This document shows positions 10,490 to 22,553 of a DNA stretch of 64,000 nucleotides, piece after piece. Each line of letters starts with the position of its first letter. Positions within the stretch are counted from its first letter, which is position 1. The notes below the pieces were generated by a model. That model saw nothing but the letters and a program-made list of their open reading frames with translations, was not told where the DNA came from and made no database searches. A program made the translations under genes and the position numbers. Source of the stretch: Moniliella sp. 'wahieum' (taxonomy: Eukaryota > Basidiomycota > Moniliellomycetes > Moniliellales > Moniliellaceae); the NCBI GenBank assembly GCA_003971905.1, contig RSEE01000009.1, forward strand, positions 992,001-1,056,000, written 5' to 3'.

Positions 10490-12604
10490 TCAGGAGGGCA
10501 GGTGTGCGCACCGATGGTGCGAACGTCTGGCCCCAAGTCTCGGCCGGCGATTTGTTGGTGTCCCCCGCGACAAAGCGCGCGCGGTGGCGCAGGAACCGGC
10601 CCTCGGCGTCCGTCTTTGTGGTGGATGCGCCATAGTCCTATGAGGATTTGTGCACCCGGTGGGGGGTACGTAGCCTCGTAGGGCCGTATCGCGCGAGTGT
10701 GGCCACCTCCGGCCATAGCCTGCTTGACCATGGCAAAGGAGGGGTGAGTCTCGAGACCCTTGAGCGTTGGGAGCGAGGGGTACGCCATCCTTGGTGAGCT
10801 GAACCGTGTCCGGGTGGATGGGTGCGCTGAGAGCAGTCATGGCGGCGTATTCGGGGTTGAACTGTGTCGGCAAACGGGGGGGCGGATTTGTGTAGGGGGG
10901 CGGGCGATGCCGATCTCTGGTGCGGCGCAGTGGGGGCGTTGGCGGCTGCAGCACGAGCATGGTAGGTCGTGTCGGTGGGGTCGTCAGCGATTGGGAGTGG
11001 TGCAGGTCGAGGGAGGTGCGGGTGGTGCGCTGGCGGAGGGGGTAGCGGCGCGGAGGGGGGGTGGTGGGAGCGGGTGTCTGGGGTGTGGCGGCGGTTCGGG
11101 GCATGGGTGCTGCCGCGGCTGGCGGAGTAGGGTTAGCGTCTTTTTCACTGTCGATTTTAATTTGAGGTGATTTGGAGATGTCGGGTGGGAAGTGGTCGGG
11201 GTGGAGATGGGGGTAGATGGCGTTGCCCCATTTGTACGGTTTCGACCAGCGGTAGGTGAAGGTACCCAGGGATGGTTGGTATGTGGCGAAGAGCCATCCC
11301 TTTGATCCGCGCTGATGGTGGTATCCTACCAGCATACCTTCCTCTGCCCGCGCGCTGAGCTTGTGCTCGCGGCGTGACTCGGGCAGATGGAGGTATGCAA
11401 CGCGGCCAAAGGGTTGCATCGGTAACGAGTATGCGTGGCCTTTGTATCGCTCAAATCGCGATTTGTTGTCTTCCCCGGATGTTTTGAGTGGCATTTGGTT
11501 TTGGGTGAAGCACGCAGCGTGGAGGCTGTGTTCCCACCAGTCCGACGTCGGAAGACCTGTACCCAAGAGCAACTGCCTTGCACGAGTCGTTATGGTTCGG
11601 ATGGCACGCTCAGCCACACCGTTGCTAGCACTCTGCCCCGGGATTGTCCGTTCTGACGTGATGCCTTGCTCGTCCAGAAAAGGTTGCAGTGCGCTTGTCA
11701 ATTCGGGGGCGTTGTCCGTGCGCAAAGTCCGCAGCAGTCTGTCCGGGCCGTAGCGTTGCTCCCGCAATATGAGGTTCCGCAGTTCCTTCGTTGCAGCGCC
11801 CTTTGTCGGGATCGCTGTGGTGAAGACGTACCGCGTGAAGTCATCAACGGCGACGAGGGCGTATCCGTGCCCCATGCCGGTTACCCGGGGGAGGTCTACT
11901 ACGTCGACGTGGAGGACCTCGAAAGGTCTTTTGGATCGGAGGCGGTCCCGGCTCGGATGGGGCGATGCTGTCGCTAGTGCCACCGCGCATGTTGGGCAAT
12001 CCCACTCTGAACGACAGAGGGAGATATGCTTGGCTGTGACGCGGAGGCCTGCGGTTTCCGATCGTGTAAGCCAGGGGAGGAGGTCGATGGCTGCGTGGTT
12101 CCAGCGTTTGTGGGCTTTAGAGACGTGGTCCAGGGCCAGGGATGCTGCGAGGGAGTTTGGGGTTGAGGGTGGGTCGGCCGGTTTGATCGGTTTGGTCGCC
12201 ATGGCCCGCAGGGGTGTGGGTGGCGTTCGCGGGTTGTGTAAGATCGTGAATTGATAGTCACTGCCGGTTACTTTTCGTAGGGTGGATCCTGGGTTACCAA
12301 GCCAGATACCCTTCTGGTGTGGGGCGAAGTATGATGCGATTCCGGTGTTCGACAGGTGTGCTACACTGACGAGATTTCGGCTGAAACGGGGCATGTATAG
12401 GCTGTTGGGGAGTTTTATCTCCATTTGGTGTCCTCCTAAGCATCGGATACGGATTGTGGCCGTGCCTCGTCCTTCCGCCTTTACATGTGTCCCGTTAGCA
12501 ACCTCTATCTCGTCGTCGCAAGGGGTCATGGATGTGAAGACGGATTTGTCTTTCCAAATGGATGGGAATGCCCCACTGTCATATAATGCCCGGATGATTC
12601 GCAT
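10490..12604 (-). mobile_element. Copia copy 1: protease-integrase region
   Basis: A single open frame of about 704 codons. Near its start is the aspartic protease site (ALYDSGAFPS). Then comes the integrase zinc-binding part (HKRWNHAAID ... CRSEWDCPTC) and the DDE catalytic core (LHVDVVDLP, TLRTDNAPELTS, NGVAERAIRTI). A Pro-rich linker follows. The frame is the same as that of the upstream gag-like frame, an arrangement also seen in copia elements such as Candida Tca2 that express pol by stop-codon read-through. Confidence 0.9.
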
Positions 12605-12619
12605 TTCGCCCCCGAGTTC

Positions 12620-13867
12620 CTAGTAGTCAGCTGTGCCCGCATCAACGTCAATCACTTCAGACTCGGGAGAGCTCGCTCTCTGAGCGACGTGAGCGTTGGC
12701 TCGGCCTGGGTTGCGCGGAGGGACAACAGGTTTATTAGACGTCGCGCTGCGCCAGGGTTGGTTGGTGCGGTCTTGCCCCTTGGTCTTTGTGTCCGCGAGG
12801 TTGTCGTCGCCGGCTTTGCCCCCGCTGGAGTTTTTTCCCCCGCTGGTGGGTCGTCCCCCGCTGTCGGGTCGAGTCCAAGGCGTTCCTCCGTTGACCGGCT
12901 TGCCTCCGTTTCTCTTCCTTTCTCCACCGGGATACGTGGCGGCTGGTATGTCCATCACGGCCTGCCGTAACTTGTCTAGACTCGAGCGCTCTTCACGCTG
13001 GCGAATGCTCATGTCGCGTAAGCCGAGTAGGATCCCAGTGCGTTCCTGCTCTTCCGTAAGTGGGATGCCCGCTCGCGTCAGGCTTGCACTGATCTCTTCC
13101 ATGTAGTCGAGGTAGTCTCGACCCGATCGGTTTCCTTGGTCGGCCGAAAAGTAGCGAATGAGTAGAGGCCCTCTGTTTGCGGTAGGCGTATATCCATACC
13201 GCTGACGCAGCATGTTCAGCGTGTCCTGGGTGCATGATATTTCGTGGTGGGTGCGGATCGTCCGGAAGAGGGTTGACGGCATGGCTTCCCTAAGAAGGTT
13301 GTGCAAGCGTCTGTCGAGGTCCTCGGTGAAGTAGCGGGAGCTGCGACCATTCTGGACGACGTCGCTTGCGTGGGGGTGGGCATCTGTTATCGCGAAGAGA
13401 AATTCGTCTTCCCAAGCGCTGTAGGCGGACGGGTCTTTGTTCAGATCAGGCCACTTGATATTCTTGGTGGGAGACTCGCGTAGTGATCTGTAAAGGTCGT
13501 ACTCGGGTCGCGAGGCTGCGCCTGTAGGTGCCCCCAAAGTTGCGTTGGGTTGAGTTTCCATTTGGTGGATGTTTTGCACCACAAAATTCGTAGCCCGTCG
13601 AACCCAGTTTGTCGTGATAGACGTAGGTTCGTCCTTCCATCCAAGCCACTCGGCTCTGTCGTGTATAGCTCTGTTGATCTTCTCTTTAACGACATCGATG
13701 TCGTTCGTCTTCTTGAACCACAGGTGCGCTTCGGCGCAAAGCATCATGAGTTCCTCGTTGTCGGTGCCAATCGGTGGCGGATCGCGACCGGTTGGTGTCC
13801 AGTAATCGCGCTTGTTCACCATTGTGGTGTCGCTGACCGAGAGATCGGTGTTAGCGTTGGCGCCCAT
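12620..13867 (-). mobile_element. Copia copy 1: gag-like region
   Basis: An open frame of 415 codons next to the 5' LTR. It resembles copia/Ty1 Gag in position and layout: a helical N-terminal half followed by a Gly/Lys/Asn-rich basic C-terminal part (GGKPVNGG, GGRPTSGGKNSSGGK). I see no CCHC zinc knuckle, as in Ty1 Gag. The frame looks whole. Confidence 0.8.
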
Positions 13868-13919
13868 GGTTGTGGGTGTAGTTTTGGCCAGCTCAGGGAT
13901 GCAGATAAGGATGTAACTC

Positions 13920-14079
13920 TGTCGGCCTCGCTACTACCACAGAATGTGAGCACTGAACGTCGTATTGGACTAAGAAGCTTCTGCGACTGACTCGTCCAGA
14001 AGACTGGTGCGAGCTCGGAAGGAATGAAAGCTGACTCACGTGACTCAGGGTCCGCGCGGTCCTAGGACGGATGTCAACA
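13920..14079 (-). repeat. LTR of copia copy 1 (5' LTR in element orientation)
   Basis: Direct terminal repeat of 160 bp beginning TGTCGGCC and ending GTCAACA on the plus strand. It carries TGACTCACGTGACTCA at 14032-14047. It should hold the element's promoter, since transcription runs leftward. Confidence 0.95.
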
Positions 14080-14084
14080 GAGAG

Positions 14085-15369
14085 TCAAAAAAAGCAGAAA
14101 ATAGTGTTGATAGTCCAAAGCCATCACATGTCACAGCTTTTGCCCATTTGTCCTCCACGTCTATTACCGTGGAGAGTACAGCATACGGTGGAGAAGAAGG
14201 GCTATAACCCGCTGCAGTTGGCGATCATCTGCTTGTACTGGGAGCTGTTCTCAAGGCTCGGCGCTGCTCAGACAACTTGGTTTGGCCATCTTGCAGTGTT
14301 TTCCTCCCCGCCGCATCTCGTCTTTTTCCTCACAGCTGGCTCATTGAACCCATGGGTGTACCGGATGGAGCGCACAATCTTGGGGGTCGGGCATGGTCTA
14401 GAAGCAGAATATAAAGTGGAAGAGGTACAGAACAAAAATTGAAAAAAGCACACTGGCTCTCAAACCAATGATGCAAAGGCTGCGAGTGGTTTGTTTAGCC
14501 ATGCAAAGGCTGTGTGGTTTGTTTTTTCCTACCCGGCAAGAAGCATGTTGATACGTTGATACGTTGAACGTTGATCGATGATCGATTGCCTCCACTAGTG
14601 ACGACGCCCTACTGCGATCCCTCTCCCCGACCCCATGGGGCCGGTACAGTGCCGGTGCGCAGGGCCACCCATAAGCGCTAAGCGCTAAGCGTATATCCCC
14701 CACGTGACCGGTGATCGGTGACCCCACTGCAACAGGCAGCCTCTGCAAAACGCCAGGCCGTGCCCTACAGTGCCTCTGCGCCGATTTATGAATGTCGATG
14801 ATGGATGATGCATGATGGATGATCACACCCGAGTTCTCGAGTGCATGACTGCTCTAGTGCTCGTCGATCACTTCGCGATCGACCAACACCGCTAGTGCGG
14901 ACACACTCGGCGACGACGGGGCCAGCCATGCGGGCAGTGTCGTGTGCATCCTGTTGGTCCCTGGAACTGCACAATGCTTGAGCTGCCCCCCTGCTGCTTC
15001 CGTGCAGGAAGAATACTGTCCTGCCATCCTGCCGCGCGTGCCTAGTGACTTGTTGAATTTGCGCGCTCTTCTAGGCCTGTGTGGGATTTGCACCCAGGGA
15101 CTGCAACCCAGGGACCGTGTCCAACGTCCTCCATTCCCAGCCCTGCCCAGTTCTGCGCAGTCGCTACCCCTGCGCAGTCGGTTATGCCTTTGGCACATGG
15201 TACAGGCCTCAGCCTCAGCCGCAGGTGTGTCAGGTTGGTTTCTGGGTTACAGGCCCAACGTAGCTGACCCAAACCCCCGCTCTCCGCCGTTCCTGTCTTG
15301 CTTCACCACCACCTTCTCTTCTTAATACCCTGCTCGGGTAACGCGGTAACGAGCCATCCCTCTGCCACC
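14085..15369. other. Intergenic region between copia copy 1 and the secreted-protein gene
   Basis: No gene is supported. A 123-codon frame (14071-14442, plus) begins inside the LTR and runs into the flank; its product resembles no family I know. 14544-14590 has repeated GTTGATAC / GTTGAACG / GATCGATGATCGAT words, and 14795-14825 has ATGGATGATGCATGATGG words. A CTCAGCCTCAGCC word lies near 15208, about 160 bp upstream of the next start codon. Confidence 0.5.
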
Positions 15370-16300
15370 ATGAAGTTCGTGCTTGTCCTCGCCCTGGCAA
15401 TGGCCTCTTCATTGGCTGCGGCGTCGGAAGAGCTGCTGTCTCCTGGTGAGGCCCGTGCGGTTGACCGCAAGCACCACAACGAGCTGGCTCTGGAGAAGCG
15501 CTACAAGGTCTACGCGGGGGTCGAGGAACCTATTATTCAGGCAGCTCCTTGGTGCGTTCCTTTCTCAATCTTCTCTATTCATTGGTTGTCCTGTCGTCGT
15601 TGATGCACTCGTTACTCACCTCCTTCTGTTCGACTGTTTGTGCAAATAGGACAACCCGTATTGTGGTGGCTGGGTCTCGGACAACTCCATGGCTGTTGCA
15701 GTACCCCCAGCTCTCCGGCCAAGTGCGGGGAACTCGTACATATTCGTAAGTCCTTCCTCATCTTGGCCTCTCGAAGCTATCCATGAGATCGAGCAATGCT
15801 GGCACGGTGATATGCAGGCTTGCTTCCGCCCCTATGCTGGAAGAATTGATGCTAACCCGTTTCACTTTCACAGATTAGTTCGTATTGCTACCTTCCCCCT
15901 TGCCCAGTGTTTTTACTTGTTTTTCTCTCGCTTTTGTCCTTTTCATCTCCTGCTTTCCCCTGGCCCTCTACTGACCGTGTTCTATCAACAGCCACGACAA
16001 AATGGTCGCGGCCCGTGTGCGCGATCGGTGCGCGTCATGCAAAAACGCTCACAGGTAAGTCCCCTATTCGTTTTGGGCGAGGCCTGAGCAGGCTGCAAAC
16101 GCTCTGTTTTGTTTCGTCAGATCCCGACCTGCCATGGTGCATGAGATTTGCTCGTTCGCACCCTGTGACGAGGACGCTAAACGCTAACCAAATTGGGGTC
16201 TTGTTTCAGCCTCGACATGACCAAGGCCGTCTTCAGGGAACTGGCACCCCTCTCCCAAGGAGTGATTCACCCCATTCGATTCCGAATCATGCGCGACTAA
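15370..16300 (+). CDS. Secreted double-psi beta-barrel (RlpA/barwin-like) protein
   Basis: The predicted product starts with a classic signal peptide (MKFVLVLALAMASSLAAAS, cleavage likely near residue 19) from an ATG in a GCCACCATG context. A charged propeptide-like stretch ends near a KR pair. The mature part has the DPBB layout: CGGWVSDNSMAVAVPPAL in exon 2 (15650-15745), then DKMVAARVRDRCASC and LDMTKAVFRELAPLSQGV in the last exons, ending at TAA 16298-16300. Introns with GT-AG ends lie at 15552-15649, from 15746, and from about 16053 to 16209. The phase of the first junction as read is off by one, and the middle exon between 15870 and 15992 is unclear. Family members are small secreted fungal proteins, often cell-wall-associated or effector-like, without proven catalysis. 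Fold assignment is fairly sure, role is not. Confidence 0.7.
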
Positions 16301-18481
16301 ACTAGTCTGACACCGCCACCGCCTTTGCTCCTCGTGACTCGGGCCTGTCGCATCACATCTACATCCCTGCCTTGGCTGTCGTCTACCCACGCTCATTTAG
16401 TACCCATTACTGTCTCTCACTGTGCTACCTGTGCCCGATCCGCTCCGGACGGCCACTCCTTCCCGGTTCCGTTGGGTCGCTATCGCGTCTCACCAACTCG
16501 AGTTCGTTCATTATCTGGTCTCTTTTGTTTCTTCAAGGCATTCGTCACCTTTGTGTATGGGTACGCCCGCCAGTTCTTCGTTTTTGGTCTTCAGTCTGTT
16601 GGGCTGGCCCAACGCTGCCTGCATCTTTCGCTCTCAGTGTACTTGGGGCTTACGATTTACCTCCTGGCGAAGTCGGCTACAGGTTCCGCTTTCTCGGTTC
16701 CTTCGCCTTCAGTTTGATGGCGCTCTGCGCGATCGATTATGTGTTTTAGTTGGTTTATTGCGTTTATTGCGGTTCTTTCTTCTCTTCTTCAATTCCCTCT
16801 TTTCTTGCCTCTTGATGGGGCTTTTCTGCTTTTTTTGTCCTTTCACTCTTCGTTCGTCGCCCATACATTAGGCAACCTGTTTCCCGTGATGGCTTCCTCC
16901 CTGTCGCCATAGGTACTTAGTACGGTGCTTTTTCTACTGCCCCCATTTCCATCCTATGCTTTGTTGCACTCGAAGCCCAAATGAAAAAAGTTCCTTCGAC
17001 GGACTCCTGAGGCTTGCCGGATGCCTGGTGCACTGATAGATGCGCGTCCCCCGGTTGCAACCGACTATTCCTTGCTCAATACCGCAATTATAGTGTCCGT
17101 CGTTGAAAGATCAGCTTCATTTTTATGCGACGGTAGGATTTTCGTCGAACATCTCTCGTGTCCAAAGCAGCTGGTGGATGCGGCTTGGGCCTGTACCCTC
17201 AGCCTCAGTCTCAGGTGCATTACGCCAGCGTGCCCTGTACAGATCATGGCACGGCTAAAAAGCCAACAGAGCTGCTGAAGTTTGCTTCGGTCAGCTTCAC
17301 GACGCAAGGTAGTTCAACACGTCGGTATGCGTTGTGCTTGATATGAGTTGTCGGCACGCGGCCTTGTGTGTTTGTCAAGTTTCTGCGTAATCGGTTGATT
17401 GTTATTAGTTTGGGGCGACAAAAGGCCAAGGACGGGGGCCTCCTGGATTCCCTTTGACAGGGCGATGCGAGTGTACGCATTATACCTGGCAGGGTGGACG
17501 CTTACGAATTGGCGTGCTTGAGCATTCATCGTGCAATTGGTGCCTGGGACGACGGGTGCTGGTGTAGGAGGTGAGGCTCTCTCTCTGTCTATGGACATGA
17601 ACGACAGCCGCATGTGTTGGCGCAACGCGTGGGCCCGGTGGGAAGGAACATGCTGTCGCCTGTCACGTGTTCGGGCACGCTTGATCACGTGTTGCATGAG
17701 CGCCATGTGGCGCCTGTCGGGGCTGGGAGATCGGAAGCACGCAGGAGGGGCAGGAGTGGTTCGAGCGCCGCGGGGTCCCCAGGGCTCCGCACAGGGTGCA
17801 CAGGCTAGCACAGCGCCAGTCGGCGCCACAGCAACGTGCGGCGGTGCGGACATGAAATTTCTGCGCTGCGTTCCCGTACTAACTGGCATGCGGCCTGCTG
17901 CGGCCTGCTGCTGCTGGCATGCGGCTGGTATGCGGCTTAGCTAACCACGGCTGGCGCTCTGGCCGACCGCAGCCACTGCCTGAGGCTCAGGCGCTGAATA
18001 CTCCGACTGGCTGAGTGCGTGGCTGAGCCCCAGCGCTGACGCGCTGACATGGCCTCAAGAGCCGCCGCCCGGGAGCAGCCCCAGGCCCCAAGGCGCACAC
18101 GGGTCCGAGTGACGCCCAAGGCACCGCAGAGCGCACGGCGTATACATGCACCACGCTCTGGCGCTGGGCAGCTGAGCTGAGCACTGCCTGCTGCTGCCGC
18201 TGCTGCGTGGCTGCGTCGGCCGGTGGTGCCTTGGCTGGATGCGTGCGGGTCACTGCACCCGTGCCCGCACATTTAAGCTTGCAGCTCCCGCTCCAGCCGC
18301 ACGCCTGCTGGCCCAACCAGTCACTACTCTTGCTCCGCCTCCGTCCGTGCTGCCTGGCCCACCACCTCCTCTTCCTCCGCCTCCTCCGTCTCCCTCTCCC
18401 CCCCCCTCCTCTTCTCCCTGCTCCCCGCCTCTCTCGCCCCTCCTCTCACACCGCCTCGTCCTCTTCCTCCCTCTCTCCGCC
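16301..18481. other. Intergenic region
   Basis: No gene is supported. 16380-16870 is pyrimidine-rich and is probably the 3' end and downstream flank of the secreted-protein gene. 17314-17889 (minus) is an open frame without recognisable features. 17880-18240 is a GC-rich block with repeated CTGAGGCTCAGG-like words, followed by a CT-rich run (18340-18480) directly before the KH-protein start, as expected of a fungal promoter and 5' UTR. Confidence 0.5.
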
Positions 18482-20140
18482 ATGGCTGCGCCTGTCGCCG
18501 ACCCCACCTCTGTCGCCGCCCCCACTTTCCCCCCCGCCCTGGCCATCCCTGCATCACCTGCCGATGCCGCTGACTCGGACTCTGCCTACACCCCAGACTC
18601 GCATCCCCCCGACCTCGACCCCACAACGCCTCTCAGCCTGCGCGCCCTCGTTACGTCCAAGGAGGCCGGCATCATCATTGGCCGTGGCGGCCAACACGTC
18701 GCTGAGCTGCGCGAAAAAACGGGGGTCAAGGCCGGGGTGAGCAAGGCTGTACCGCATGTACACCGCGTGCTTACCGTTTCAGGCACCCTTGAATCGGTTG
18801 CGGAAGCATTCCGTCTCATTGCCCAGGCCTTCATTGATACTGCCCAGCTGGCCACCCAGCCCGCCACCACCTCCACCTCATCCGCGTCTGTCCCAAGTCC
18901 TGCCACGGCAGAGACCGACCTGGCTCCTCCGTCCCTTGACATTGAATCGGTGCCCCAACCCCCTCCCGCATCTCTTGACGATAAAAACGCCGAGGTGGAT
19001 GCTGTAGCGGCAGATGCCTCTTCCCCTTCGGCTGCAACTTCAGACACCCCAGCATCCTCCCCAGCAACTCGATCGGTGCTCTCTTCGACAGGCGTGACCA
19101 CGATCCGTTTGCTGATTTCGCATGCACTCATGGGTGCTGTGATTGGCAAGCAGGGCATCACAATCAAGGCCATTCAGGAAACGTCGGGAACGCGTATGGT
19201 GGCGACCAAGGGCATGCTACCCAACTCGACCGAGCGTGTTGTGGATATCACTGGCACTGCCTCGGCGATTGAACATGCCATCACAGACGTGGGCAAGTAC
19301 ATTGCTTCGGACTGGGAACGTGCTCAAGGCACTGTCTTTTACGAGCCGGACTCGCCTGATGGAGCAGCAGCGCTGGTCGCTGGACTGCCCGTCGGCGTTT
19401 CTCCCCTTGCGTATGGCGGGCGCGGGGTTGGTCCCCGTCGTTCGGGCAAAGGCCGGGGAAACGAGTATCCAGCTGCTGCCGGTATGCCAGGTCTTCCGCT
19501 GGCCTTCCTTCCCCTGGTTATGGCTCCCTGTCTCCCATTCCGACCACCCTTGCTGGCGGCGTCGACATGCTGGCGTCGGCAGCAGCCATCCCTATGCTGC
19601 GCATGTAGCATCGATGCAGCATCAGCGCGTTTTTGCCCCGACGGGCATCCCGGCCGGATCGGAAACCTCACCGGCAGCGTAGCTACTGCGGCATCACAAG
19701 GTGCAGCCGTCGCCCCCGGCGGAGGCTTTGTTGCTGGTGGAGTGACGGGTCAAGGGCCACTGACAGCGCCTGCGGTGATTGATGCAGCTAACATGCGCAC
19801 ACAAAATATTGCCATCCCCCGACATGGTTGGCTGTATCATTGGCAAGGGAGGCTCGAAGATTACTGAGATCCGTCGTCTTAGTGGCTCGCGCATTTCGAT
19901 CGCCAAGATCGCGCACGATGAAAGCGGGGAGCGTCTGTTCACCATCCAGGGAACACCTGCATCAAATGAGAAGGCTCTCTACTTGCTGTACAACCAAGTA
20001 CGTGTTTCCCCCCCTTTTGGTTTGGTTCCTCGCTTGGGGTTGCCTGAATATTGACCCATACTTGGCTGCCTAGCTTGAAACCGAAAAGGAGCGACGGCAA
20101 GCGGCCGCTGTGGCACAGGACCAGCCACGACGCCTAATCT
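18482..20140 (+). CDS. Triple KH-domain poly(rC)-binding-like protein
   Basis: An RNA-binding protein of the PCBP/hnRNP K type (fungal relatives include Pbp2, Hek2 and Rnc1). The start is the CCGCCATGG at 18482. KH1 covers about residues 50-118 with GRGG at 67-70 (EAGIIIGRGGQHVAELREKT). After an acidic Ser/Pro linker KH2 covers about 207-275 with GKQG at 223-226 (MGAVIGKQGITIKAI). KH3 is at 19820-19997 (MVGCIIGKGGSKITEIRRLS), followed by an intron 19998-20073 and a C-terminal helix LETEKERRQAAAVAQ. KH3 is one base out of frame with the segment just before it (MRTQNIAIP), at a run of five C. At least two further frame changes occur at 19450-19700 in the Gly/Ala-rich linker. The C-terminal end is uncertain: in the visible frame it runs past 20140 into C-rich sequence. 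Confidence 0.8.
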
Positions 20141-21442
20141 CGTTCGATCCCCGGCGCCATAATGTTGCTATCCGCCTTGATGCATGTTATGTACGAACCG
20201 CAATAACCGCTATGCCTCCTCTCTTCTTGCTCGCTGGGCCTGGGCGGCCGGCCCCTGTGCTGGGAAGGTTGGGCGTCTCCCTCCAGTTGACTTGCTTGCC
20301 ATGCTCACGTTTAACTGCCTCACTCGTTCCCACGTTTCTTCCCCTGCCTTTGTGGACCTTTACCCCACCGTCACCGCCGCTGTTCTCACCCGGAGGTCTC
20401 CCTCCCCCCGCCGCCTTTTCCCCCGCCAATTGTGCTTCCCCTCACAGTGCGCCATCGGGTAACATCCGGTTACTTTTTCTTGATGTGTTCTGCCGTCTCC
20501 TTCTGTCTTCTGATCTCGATCAACGTGAGGGAAGTTGCCTGTCACATTGTTCCTCCCCCTTGCCTGATGCACTGTAGTGATCACCCTCACCTCACCTCGT
20601 ACAGGGGGTTCAGGCACTGAAAATATGATCGATTCAATATTCACCCCCTTGTTGATGCAGAATGAAGGAAAGAGGGCACGCATCAAGGTCCAGATCTTGC
20701 TTCGGGACGTTGTCTGGCAGCTTGAGATGTAGTCTATCCTGATGGACCGTTGTCTCGCTTCCACAACACACACGTGACCAGACAACTTAGGAACGGCCAG
20801 AGAGACTGAGGCTGGCGCCTCCACTACACAGAAGGAGCCCCCCCACCGAGGTGCGCATGCGTTCGTCGCCAATAGCTTCAAGTGCTGTTGCCTGCCCATC
20901 ATGCTCTTCAGTCTTCCCTGCTTGGATCCATCTCGTGTGAGCATATGAGTTTGCGATCTACCGGCACAAGCTATTGGTCCAATGAAATTTCAATGGCCAG
21001 CGCATGGACCTGGTTATTGACTGCGCTATGGATATTGCCACAGCACTCTGGGCGCGGGGGCGCAGAGAGGGTCGAAGGAGGATCTATGCGAGCTGGGCGC
21101 GGGGGAGGCTGCCACCCGCCTGTCCTGTTCGGGCAGGTAAGCACACACTTTTAGTGCCGAGCGGGCGTAGCGCTGAGCCTCTGCGCGTACCTGCTCCCTC
21201 GCACTCTGTCCCAGCCCCCTCGACGCGCCCCCCACGCCTCACTCACCGTTGGAGTTCAACCGGCATTCCAGTCCAACACCACCCAGAGCCAGAACCAGTG
21301 CCAGAGCCTGTCCACCTCCCACCACCACCACTCCTCCACTCTTCTTCCGTCCCTTGCCCCCCTTCGTTGTCACACCCCGCTGCCGCTGCCTCCATCGTTT
21401 CGTCTGCGACGCATCATAGCTCATTTACGCAGTGCTGGAAAG
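20141..21442. other. Intergenic region
   Basis: No gene is supported. 20220-20480 is C/T-rich and probably untranslated. 21180-21410 is again C-rich with short Pro/Ser-coding frames and leads up to the start of the membrane protein gene. Confidence 0.45.
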
Positions 21443-22553
21443 ATGACCTCGGGCGGAGGCATCATGGGCGGCCAGCCAAGCTATTCGGGCGAGTTGATAG
21501 AAGGGCCGGCCGATGGAAGAGTCAGACGGATCCATGTCCTCTCCTTTGGACCATCCTTCTAGCTCGTCGCGCCGAGGCTTCAGTTGGCTTCGCATTGGCC
21601 CACCTCCTATGCCCTGATGTACGTCGTTTGCCCCTTGTCTCAATCCGTGCAGCATGCTGATTTGGTGGCGCCTGGATTAGGAACCCCCGCCGAGCTGTGG
21701 ACCTTGGTTGCTCAAATCACACTTTCCTTTATCCTGCTCATCTGTGCAGCGGCGCTCGTTGGGTTTCAGGCCAAGTGGCTCGGCCACCCCAGCGGCTTGA
21801 GTGGGTTCCTACTGTTTGTCTCGCTGTTTAGCTTGGTGCTGAGCAGCATCTTGCTAGGTCTGCCCCTGCTGGCCGTTCGCAAGCCTGCGCAGTCCAAAGC
21901 TGCCCGGTTCCTGCGCGAAGGCCGCGCCGGCTGCATCTTGCGTGGCGTCCCGTTGGCATTCACATTTTTTGCCGCTATGGCCCAGGCCATCTCGACGGGC
22001 GTGGCCAAAGGATGCAAGAACCATGCTGCCGACACGGGGGTGCTGAAAAAGGGGATGGACAAGGAAGCGTACCAACGTGCGCTGGGCAGCTTTTGTGCAT
22101 CCAAAGTTGCCGCTGCAATCTTTGTGTGGTTTTTGCTCGCTGCGTCAACCGGGTCACTGGTCCTGTTCTTGCTTGCCTACCGCGCCGATCGGTCTGGCGG
22201 ACAGCACCGTCCGCCCCGCCAGGCCGCCGCTGGGATCGATGGCCACGTAGCGGAGGAAGGGTACTATGGGCATGAGGAGCACGATGTGGAACGGACCCTG
22301 GGTGCGCCGGCCCACTTTTTGCCTGCTTCAGCTTCTACCCAGCGCCGGTACGATGCCTACGATCCCGGTCGCGAGAGGAAGAGGAGGATCAGGATCGTGG
22401 ATTCGACCAAGATGCGTATGAGTTCAAGTACGAACCCGAGAGTGAGATGGACGAGTATGCGTACTATGCCTCGCGCTATGGCCAGGACGCCCAGGGGCCG
22501 GGCACCAGTCGTTTGACTATGGCGCTTACGCTGCCTCGCCTCGGTTCCGTTGA
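21443..22553 (+). CDS. Four-TM membrane protein with acidic tail (MARVEL-like topology)
   Basis: I do not recognise a named family. From an ATG at 21443 the product begins MTSGGGIMGGQPSYSGEL, then a Ser-rich stretch (MSSPLDHPSSSSRRGFSW) one frame over. Four hydrophobic segments follow: LWTLVAQITLSFILLICAA, GFLLFVSLFSLVLSSILLG, LAFTFFAAMAQAISTGVA and AAIFVWFLLAASTGSLVLF. The loop before the fourth has CKNHAADTGVLKKGMDKEAY. A His/Glu-rich cytoplasmic tail follows, and its likely true end is acidic and Tyr-rich (FKYEPESEMDEYAYYASRYG, ending AYAASPRFR). The four-helix layout with charged tail is like Sur7/MARVEL plasma-membrane proteins; this is by topology only. Frame changes occur near 21515, 22370 and 22500. 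A short intron near 21620-21652 is possible. Confidence 0.6.

Larger units (their letters stand above)
9034..14084 (-). mobile_element. Ty1/copia LTR retrotransposon, copy 1, with 5-bp target duplication
   Basis: The element itself spans 9039-14079 (about 5.04 kb) and reads on the minus strand. It is bounded by direct terminal repeats of about 157-160 bp that begin TG and end CA, and is flanked on both sides by the duplicated target GAGAG (9034-9038 and 14080-14084). The internal order is gag-like, protease, integrase, reverse transcriptase, RNase H. Integrase before reverse transcriptase is diagnostic of the Ty1/copia (Pseudoviridae) superfamily. The two LTRs are nearly identical, so the insertion is young. 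The gag and protease-integrase parts are open over long distances; the RT-RNase H part is spread over several frames (roughly five breaks), so this copy looks defective as assembled. It lies about 240 bp downstream of the Zn2Cys6 gene. Confidence 0.95.

Noticed and set aside
17314-17889. 191-codon minus-strand open frame
   Set aside because: No recognisable motif, no good start context, and plus frames of similar length overlap it.
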